This document shows, in pieces, positions 58,345-64,000 of a DNA stretch of 64,000 bases. This stretch comes from Cafeteria roenbergensis (Eukaryota; Sar; Bigyra; Bicosoecida; Cafeteriaceae): contig VLTN01000006.1 of assembly GCA_008330645.1 (NCBI GenBank), positions 682,001 through 746,000 of the forward strand. The letters run 5' to 3'. The notes below the pieces were generated by a model that worked only from the letters and a program-made list of their open reading frames with translations, had not been told where the DNA came from and searched no databases. Every line of letters starts with the position of its first letter. The stretch's first letter is position 1. A program made the position numbers and the translations under genes.

Positions 58345-60975
58345 TCACGCCGCCTCTTCAAACGTCACGAGCGTCTGGCCGTCGGGCACCTGCTCGCCCT
58401 CCGCTGCGCGCACCTCCTCCACAACGCCTGCGACGGAGGCCTTGACGGGGTGCTCCATCTTCATGGCCTCCACCAGCATGAGGGTCTGGCCGGCCTCCAC
58501 AGTGTCTCCGGGCTTGACCATCACGCGCCCCACCTTTCCGGGCATGGGCGAGACGGCGGCGCCGGCGTCAGCAGCGGAGGAGGCGTCTCCCACGTCGAGG
58601 GGCGGGATGCGCATGACGAAGCGGGTGCCTCCCCACACAGCGTCCATGGCGGGGCCGTGGCCGGAGCCCTCGGTAGCGGCGGCGCCCGCTGCCAAGCGGA
58701 CTGCGCCGGGCAGGCCGGCGTCGACGAAGACGGTGAGCTCGGCGCCAGCGGCAGCGGCGCCGTGCGGGCCGATGGGGGAGCCGTCCTCCTCCACGACGGT
58801 GGCAGCGATGCGCTCGCCTCCCACGACGAGGTCAACGTCCACAGTGGAGCAGCCGCCGTTGCGCGCCTCGGTGGCGGTGGTGGGGGGCCCGCTGCCAGCG
58901 ACGTTGCGCGAGGGGGTGGCGCGACCTGCGGCTCCCGACCTGTCAGCGGCCGCCACGGCCTCCCGCTCCGAGAGGGCGGCAGAGCTGGAGGCGGAGTGCG
59001 CCGACCGGACGGCGCCCAGCTCCACGGGGGCCGCTGCGTCTACGAAGATGGTGACGGAGTCGGCCTCCCAGCCGAGGGCGGAGGCGCCTTCGCAGGAGAG
59101 GGTGACGGCCAGCGCCGATGCCGAGGCGCCCTCGGAGTGGGCGTCGGGGAGGGCGGAGGGGTCGGCGATGGCCACGCTCACCTCGATGGGGTGCGGGGCG
59201 AGGCCGTCGGAGCCCTCCACGTCGGCCTCGATGGTGAAGCGCCAGGAGGGCAGGCCGCGGGACATGGGGCGGAGGCCGCTGGCGGAGGCCCAGGGGGAGA
59301 GGGCGTCGCCGCGGCCGGAGCCGGAGGCGCCCCCGAGGACGTCGGCGCCCGAGGCGGCGGCGGCCTGGCGGCGGGCGCGGAGGACGCGGGCCGCAGCGGC
59401 GATGGCGACGGCCTTGGGGTGGGGGAGGGCGGCGGGGCCGACGGGGAGGCACTCGTTGAGCGAGCGGCCGAGGAAGCCGACGTCGATGCCCCCGCGGCGG
59501 AAGGCGGGGTGGCCGGCCGTGGCGACGAGGAAGGGGATGTTGTTCGGCAGCCCCACCACGCGGTAGCCGCGGAGGGCGGCGATGAGGCGGTGGAGGGCCT
59601 CCTCGCGGTTCTCGCCGTGGGCGACGAGCTTGGCGACCATCGGGTCATAGTGGATCCCGACCTCGTCGCCTTCACGGACGCCGGTGTCCACGCGCACGCC
59701 CTCGACGAGGGGCGAGGCGGCGGCGCCCACGCCCTCGGTGGCCACGTCGCCGCCAGCGAGGGGGCGGGCGACCGCGTCGGCGGGCGAGCGGAGGTGCCGC
59801 AGGACGCCGGTGGCGGGAAGGAAGTTGTTGGAGGGGTTCTCGGCGTAGACGCGGGCCTCGATGGCGTGCCCGAGCAGGGGCACGTCCTCCTGGCGGAGGG
59901 GCAGGGGCTGGCCGGAGGCCACCCTGAGCTGCCACTCGACGAGGTCGACGCCGGTGACGAGCTCCGTCACGGGGTGCTCCACCTGCAGGCGGGTGTTCAT
60001 CTCCATGAAGTAGAAGGGGGCTCCCGGGAGCGCCTCCTGGCCGGGCGGCGAGTCCAGCATGAACTCCACGGTGCCCGCGCCCACGTACCCCACGGCGCGC
60101 GCGGCCGCCACCGCGGCCTCGCCCATCTGCACGCGTAGGTCGTGGTGCAGCAGCGGCGCGGGCGCCTCCTCCAGGACCTTCTGGTGGCGGCGCTGCACGG
60201 AGCAGTCGCGCTCGTGCAGGTACACCGCGCCGTCGTGCTTGTCGGCGAAGATCTGCAGCTCCACGTGGCGGGGCTGCTCCAGGAACCGCTCGACGAGCAC
60301 GCGGTCGTCGCCGAAGCTCGCCTTGGACTCCCGCCGGCACGACTCCAGGGCCTCTGCAAAGTCCTCGGCCTTGCGCACCATGCGCATTCCCTTGCCTCCG
60401 CCGCCCATGACCGCCTTGATCATGACGGGGTAGCCCATCTGCTGCGCCTCGTGGGCGAGGCACTCGAGCGACTGGTCCTCCCCGTGGTAGCCGGGGGTCA
60501 CGGGCACGTTGGCGTCCGTCATGATCTTCTTGCTCGCAGACTTGGAGCCCATCTTCTCAATGGCCGAGGCTGGCGGGCCCACGAACTCGACGCCGGCGTC
60601 GGCGCAAGCACGCGCGAATCCAGCGTTCTCGCTCAGGAACCCGTAGCCGGGGTGCACCGCCTGCGCGCCGGTGCGGTAGGCGGCCTCGAGGATGGCATCT
60701 CCGCGCAGGTAGCTCTCGGAGGGGGGCGCGGGGCCCAGGCGGATGGCCTCATCGGCGAGCGCGACGTGCGCTGCCCCGGCGTCGGCATCGGAGTACACGG
60801 CCACGGTGCGCACGCCCAGCTTGCGGGCTGTGCGCATGACGCGGCACGCGATTTCTCCGCGGTTGGCGACGAGGACCTTGTCCATGAGCGGGGCCTCGGC
60901 CGCGGACCCGGAGGCGTGGCGGGCGCTGGTGCGCTGAAGCACGCGCCGCGCGCTGTTGCGAGCACGAGCGAGCAT
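58345..60975 (-). CDS. MCCC1: 3-methylcrotonyl-CoA carboxylase alpha (biotin-containing) subunit, mitochondrial
   Basis: The biotin-carboxylase and biotin-carrier subunit of MCC, which acts in leucine breakdown in mitochondria. The N-terminus [15 protein letters not shown] is an Arg-rich, acid-free import leader. The biotin carboxylase domain follows: [41 protein letters not shown], the ATP-grasp glycine loop [44 protein letters not shown] and EARVYAENP. The C-terminal biotinyl domain carries EAMKMEH with biotinyl Lys839. The middle domain is MCC-like in length with Ala/Ser-rich inserts. Propionyl-CoA carboxylase alpha is the main alternative; the [16 protein letters not shown] and [12 protein letters not shown] forms favour MCC. 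One exon, 876 aa. Its beta partner is not in the window. It is divergent from RNase Z. Confidence 0.9.
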   Translation of the reverse strand: MLARARNSARRVLQRTSARHASGSAAEAPLMDKVLVANRGEIACRVMRTARKLGVRTVAVYSDADAGAAHVALADEAIRLGPAPPSESYLRGDAILEAAYRTGAQAVHPGYGFLSENAGFARACADAGVEFVGPPASAIEKMGSKSASKKIMTDANVPVTPGYHGEDQSLECLAHEAQQMGYPVMIKAVMGGGGKGMRMVRKAEDFAEALESCRRESKASFGDDRVLVERFLEQPRHVELQIFADKHDGAVYLHERDCSVQRRHQKVLEEAPAPLLHHDLRVQMGEAAVAAARAVGYVGAGTVEFMLDSPPGQEALPGAPFYFMEMNTRLQVEHPVTELVTGVDLVEWQLRVASGQPLPLRQEDVPLLGHAIEARVYAENPSNNFLPATGVLRHLRSPADAVARPLAGGDVATEGVGAAASPLVEGVRVDTGVREGDEVGIHYDPMVAKLVAHGENREEALHRLIAALRGYRVVGLPNNIPFLVATAGHPAFRRGGIDVGFLGRSLNECLPVGPAALPHPKAVAIAAAARVLRARRQAAAASGADVLGGASGSGRGDALSPWASASGLRPMSRGLPSWRFTIEADVEGSDGLAPHPIEVSVAIADPSALPDAHSEGASASALAVTLSCEGASALGWEADSVTIFVDAAAPVELGAVRSAHSASSSAALSEREAVAAADRSGAAGRATPSRNVAGSGPPTTATEARNGGCSTVDVDLVVGGERIAATVVEEDGSPIGPHGAAAAGAELTVFVDAGLPGAVRLAAGAAATEGSGHGPAMDAVWGGTRFVMRIPPLDVGDASSAADAGAAVSPMPGKVGRVMVKPGDTVEAGQTLMLVEAMKMEHPVKASVAGVVEEVRAAEGEQVPDGQTLVTFEEAA

Positions 60976-61321
60976 GTCGGCTGCGGGCTGGGGGGCTCAA
61001 GAGGGCTGGAGTCGGGGGCGGGGGCTCCGACGAGGAGCGCGACGTGCGACGGCCGGGATTCCAGGCGGATCCGTGGCCGGCGAGTGACTCAGGGCGCGCG
61101 TCGGCGCTCGGCGACGTGGTTGTTGCTGGGGTGGCGACGAGCGCTCCGGCTCTGCCAGTGAGTTGTGCAGCTGTCGCAAGCGCAGCCCTCGCGCGCACCT
61201 GCCATTGACTCTCCCGCGTGCGCCGAGCGGCTCGAGGGCAGCGCGTGCGCGTTGCGCAACTGCACGTTCGCAGGGCCGCTGCTTCGCCGCCTGCTGAGCT
61301 CGCCGAGGGCGGGTTGCAGAC
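60976..61321. promoter_or_regulatory. divergent intergenic region (MCC alpha / RNase Z)
   Basis: 346 bp between divergent start codons, likely holding both promoters. No clear motif was picked out by eye. Confidence 0.4.
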
Positions 61322-62882
61322 ATGGCGGCCTCGGGCGCGGCCTGCCTCCTCCCCGTGGACCACCAGCCCGCAGCGCTGACCATCGAGGCGTGCGGGCTGA
61401 CGATTTGCGTTCGGTGAGCGGCTCCGGCGACGGGGTAGCCTGCGTGGCCCCTTGCGCCTCGGGTTCCGCGCCGCGGAGGTTTCTGCCGCCGGCAAACGCC
61501 GCTGGCGAGAGCGTCCTCGCGCGCACCACGGCAGCGCGCACGCTGGGTGTTGGCGCGCCACTGCAAGCGGTCGCCCCGTGCTGTGCCGACTCGGGCCCGT
61601 TCGCTGGCGCAGGTCGGTGGCCGGGGTGCACACGGCGACCGCGTTTCCCAAGGACGGCATTCGGGCCTGCTTCGACATGGGGCTGGCACACGGCCGCACG
61701 CTCGGCTGCAGCGCCACCTTTGTGACGCACGGGCACATGGACCACATCGCCGCGCTCGCCCACCACGCGGGGCTGCGCTCCATGGCCCGGCTGCCGCCCT
61801 CGGCCGTGTTCGCGCCAGCGGCGATTGCCGCCGAGCTGTCGTCGGCCGTGGCCGCTCTTGCCGCCGTCAGCGGCCCTTCGCCCGCCGGCGAGGTCCTCCC
61901 TGTGGAGTGCGGCGACGTTGTGTGGCTTCACAGCAAGCGCGTGCCCGCCCTGCAGGCTGGGGCGGGGCTGCGTGCCGACGCCCTGCCCGACGACGCGGCG
62001 CTGCGGCAGGGCGGCGAGCAGGCGAGCGCGGTCGGCGCTGCCGCTGCATCAACACCTGCATCGGCGGCTGCTGAGAGTGGTGCGGGAGCTGCTGCGGGAG
62101 CTGCTGCGGGAGCTGCCGCCGCCGCCGCCGAGCGGGAAGCTGCAATGCGCGCTCTGGTGCGAGGCCGGAGCGCGCTTGAGGGGCACAGGGGCCTTTGCGT
62201 GATGCCGATCCCAACAGTGCACAGGGTTGCCTCGCAGGGATACCTCATCGCGCGGGCGGGCAAGCAGCTCCGGGAGGACCTGCAGCAGGCCGGTCCTGAA
62301 GCTATCAAGGCTGCCAGCGCCGCCGGGGAAACCGTGACGCAGCCTACGCTAGAGATCCTGGCCGCCGTGACGGGGGACACCATTGCGGCCGGCATGCTCG
62401 CGCAGCCGGCGTTCCGATGTGCCCCGGTGCTGGTGACCGAGTGCACTCTCACCGGGCCAGACATGGGCCCAGAGGTGGCTGCGGAGCGGGGACACACGCA
62501 CGTTGCGGACCTGGCTGAGGCCTGGGCAGGGCGGCAGCTGACGGGGCGGGTGCTGGTCCTGACCCACCTGTCGACGAGGGAAGGGCCGGCGGGGCACTGC
62601 GCGCTGGTGCGGGCGGCGCTGGAGGAGGCCCTGAGCGCCAGGGGCGTGGCGTTGCGGGGCTGGCGCGTTGATGGCGGCGGCGACGCCAAGTTCGCGGCGG
62701 GAAGCGCCTTCGCGGGCGATGTTCCGGGTGTCGACGGAGAGTACGCGCCAGGCGCCGACACGTGGCCCCCGCGCGCTTGTGCCGCTGCGGTCGGCATTCT
62801 GTGCGCCGACTGCGACGACGACGAGGCCGCCGGGTGGCGGCGGCCCGCGGTTGTTTGCGCAGCGCACGCCCACCAGCTTTGA
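61322..62882 (+). CDS. short-form (plant/bacterial-type) tRNase Z, 2 exons
   Basis: RNase Z cuts the 3' trailer from pre-tRNA. Exon 1 (61322-61413, ATG GCG GCC, donor GTGAGC) joins in phase 2 to exon 2 (61613-62882, acceptor GCGCAG), giving 453 aa and the continuous strand ICVRSVAGVHTATAFPKDG. The metallo-beta-lactamase signature THGHMDHIA supplies His70, His72, Asp74 and His75. Later elements fit the short RNase Z of plants: PTVHRVASQGYLI, AAVTGDTIAAGML, a VLVTECTLTGPD strand, the exosite-like AAERGHTHVADLAE helix and VLTHLSTREG near the last metal ligand. About 70 Ala-rich residues are inserted in the middle. There is no clear organelle leader, so a cytosolic or nuclear site is likely. Confidence 0.87.
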
Positions 62883-63068
62883 CGCACTGGCAGAACGTTC
62901 GCGCGAGAGCACAGGGCAAGCGTTGCGGAGCATGTGCGCGCCGCGATCCCCCGCCGCCACGCGCGCACGCGCACTCAATCGCCCTCCGCCGCCCGAGCGG
63001 CAGAGCCGGCCACACTCCCTGCGCTGGCGTGCTGCTCAGCAGCCCAAGGGCACAGCCTGGCAGCCGCC

Positions 63069-63568
63069 ATGAACAAGTCGGGCCCGCTGACGGGCCAGCC
63101 GCAGGGGTCAACGCCCCCCATCGTCCAGGAGTACAAACTCCGCGCGCTGCGTCGTGCCCGCGCGCGCTGGCGGGGCTTTGGCATGCTGACTTGGGGCGCT
63201 TCCATCGGCCTCGGGCTGTACTTTTTCTTCACGCCGGCAGGGACCCCGAGGCAACTCATCGGCCAGGAGCACGTCCTCTCAGGGGTGAGACTGCGATGGA
63301 CGCCGCCCGCGGGGCGCACCGCGGCAGCAAGCCCCTTTGCCGTTCTCGTCTTGCCGCGCGCTGGTGACCGGCCTTCGCTCCCGCCTTGCGCTGCTGTCCG
63401 CTTCTTGACGCGCAGCTGCACCGGCAGGTCCAAGCGGCCTGGGACACGATGCTGATCCGAAGCATCGGCACCGACGCGGAGGCCAAGGCCAACGAGGCCA
63501 GGGCAGCGATGGCCCAGCCCGACGCCGCCAAGCAGCCAGCGCCAGCCCCGTCGGACGAGCGGGCATGA
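63069..63568 (+). CDS. small single-pass membrane protein, 2 exons
   Basis: Exon 1 (63069-63284, donor GTGAGA) and exon 2 (63416-63568, acceptor CGCAG) join in phase 0 as EHVLSG|LHRQVQAAWDT, giving 122 aa. A basic stretch YKLRALRRARARWR is followed by one hydrophobic segment FGMLTWGASIGLGLYFFF, then a soluble C-terminus with a short helix EAKANEARAAMAQ. The arrangement of positive charges before the span suggests an N-in, C-out protein in the inner mitochondrial or another internal membrane, like small respiratory-chain assembly factors; that is inference. I do not recognise the family. The start is the only ATG ahead of the span, 186 bp after the RNase Z stop. Confidence 0.65.
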
Positions 63569-63600
63569 GGCCACTCGGAGTGCGGGTGGGCACCAGCCTC

Positions 63601-63660
63601 TGTGTGTGTGTGTGTGCGTGCGTGTGTGTCTGTGTAGGTGTGCGTGTAGGTGGGTCGGTG
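63601..63660. repeat. (TG)n microsatellite with CG/TAGG variants
   Basis: A TG-rich simple repeat, purest at its left end, in the 3' space between convergent genes. Confidence 0.88.
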
Positions 63661-63825
63661 TGCTTGCCGTATTGTGCGCGTGCGCGTTTTCGTTGCGAAA
63701 AGAGCGGACTGCTGCGCGAGGAGCTTGTGCTGCTGCGCCTGCCAATCGCACTGGGGAAAGCGACGCCGCGGGCCACTCGCCGCGGCCATGGCACTGCGCG
63801 AGTCGCAGGGCGACCTTCCCTCCGC

Positions 63826-64000
63826 CTACTGCCCTTCCAGCGCCGCCAGCGTCTGCAGCAGGGGCAGGAAGTGCTCGGCGGTGCCGCTGTCGCCGTCAAG
63901 CGCAGCCGCCACAGCGGAGGTCAGCGCGGCCTCCGCATCTCCTCGCATGCGGCTCTGCTTGACGGCAGAGATTGCTCGCGAGAAAGGGGCGGGCCCAAGA
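63826..64000 (-). CDS. C-terminal end of an unknown protein (continues past window)
   Basis: A minus-strand frame is open from the right edge to a TAG at 63826-63828. Its 57 residues (FSRAISAVKQSRMRGDAEAA then LTSAVAAALDGDSG, ending AEHFLPLLQTLAALEGQ) are balanced and helical, unlike the shadow frames, and the stop sits well placed opposite the convergent small membrane gene. Too little is visible to name it, and an upstream intron cannot be excluded. Confidence 0.5.
   Translation of the reverse strand, partial: LGPAPFSRAISAVKQSRMRGDAEAALTSAVAAALDGDSGTAEHFLPLLQTLAALEGQ

Noticed and set aside
1-64000. Search for transposons, viral fossils, CRISPR arrays and rRNA genes
   Set aside because: No reverse transcriptase, integrase, transposase, capsid or rRNA landmarks and no terminal repeats were noticed. 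The tandem arrays present are in-frame protein repeats or microsatellites.

Overview
This window is nuclear DNA from a GC-rich unicellular eukaryote. The signs are spliced genes with GT...CAG introns (mostly 90-250 bp, one of about 510 bp, usually with a GTGAG or GTAAG donor), no operons, long alanine/proline/serine-rich low-complexity stretches inside proteins, and eukaryote-only families: kinesin, APC11, a meckelin-like ciliary protein, an ATAD5/Elg1-like clamp unloader, plant-type short RNase Z and mitochondrial methylcrotonyl-CoA carboxylase. A meckelin-like gene together with a kinesin and an EF-hand coiled-coil protein suggests a flagellated cell, but I cannot name the lineage from this sequence. 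No transposon, viral fossil, rRNA, tRNA or CRISPR array was recognised.

Layout. 1-663 is the 3' end of a pyruvate kinase. 1057-3600 (-) is an RPUSD2/PUS9-type pseudouridine synthase, divergent from a large kinesin (4098-10730, +) whose tail holds two tandem-repeat arrays. Three minus-strand genes follow: an NF-YC-like histone-fold protein with long low-complexity arms (10866-15656), an unknown gene (16436-17365) and an ATAD5/Elg1-like protein without a working P-loop (17667-22604). A two-exon PEPCK-like gene that has lost its ATP site (22878-24947, -) is divergent from a PH-domain kinase (25119-28343, +) and a probably myristoylated PAS/degenerate histidine kinase/receiver protein (28858-31984, +).

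The middle third holds an F..W..KD coiled-coil protein (32624-34275, -), a very long disordered protein with a small folded tail (34854-38942, +), a PP2C phosphatase (39448-41940, -), a meckelin-like gene lacking the usual Cys-rich ectodomain (42736-45666, -) and a three-exon APC11 (46051-46749, -).

The last third holds a GH36 alpha-galactosidase with two apparent frame shifts and a large insert (48018-52707, +), a four-exon EF-hand protein built from duplicated exon modules (52988-55511, -), an unknown two-exon gene (55727-57952, +), MCC alpha (58345-60975, -), RNase Z (61322-62882, +), a small single-pass membrane protein (63069-63568, +) and the 3' end of an unknown gene (63826-64000, -).

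The genes do not form one pathway. Loose themes are carbon metabolism (pyruvate kinase, PEPCK-like, MCC, alpha-galactosidase), cilium/cytoskeleton (kinesin, meckelin, coiled-coil and EF-hand proteins), signalling (PH-kinase, HK/receiver, PP2C) and RNA, DNA and cell-cycle housekeeping (pseudouridine synthase, RNase Z, ATAD5-like, APC11, NF-YC). The most unusual signal is the number of recognisable enzyme folds whose catalytic motifs are eroded (ATAD5-like, PEPCK-like, histidine kinase). Exon joins were chosen by eye from frame, splice consensus and family similarity; none has transcript support here.
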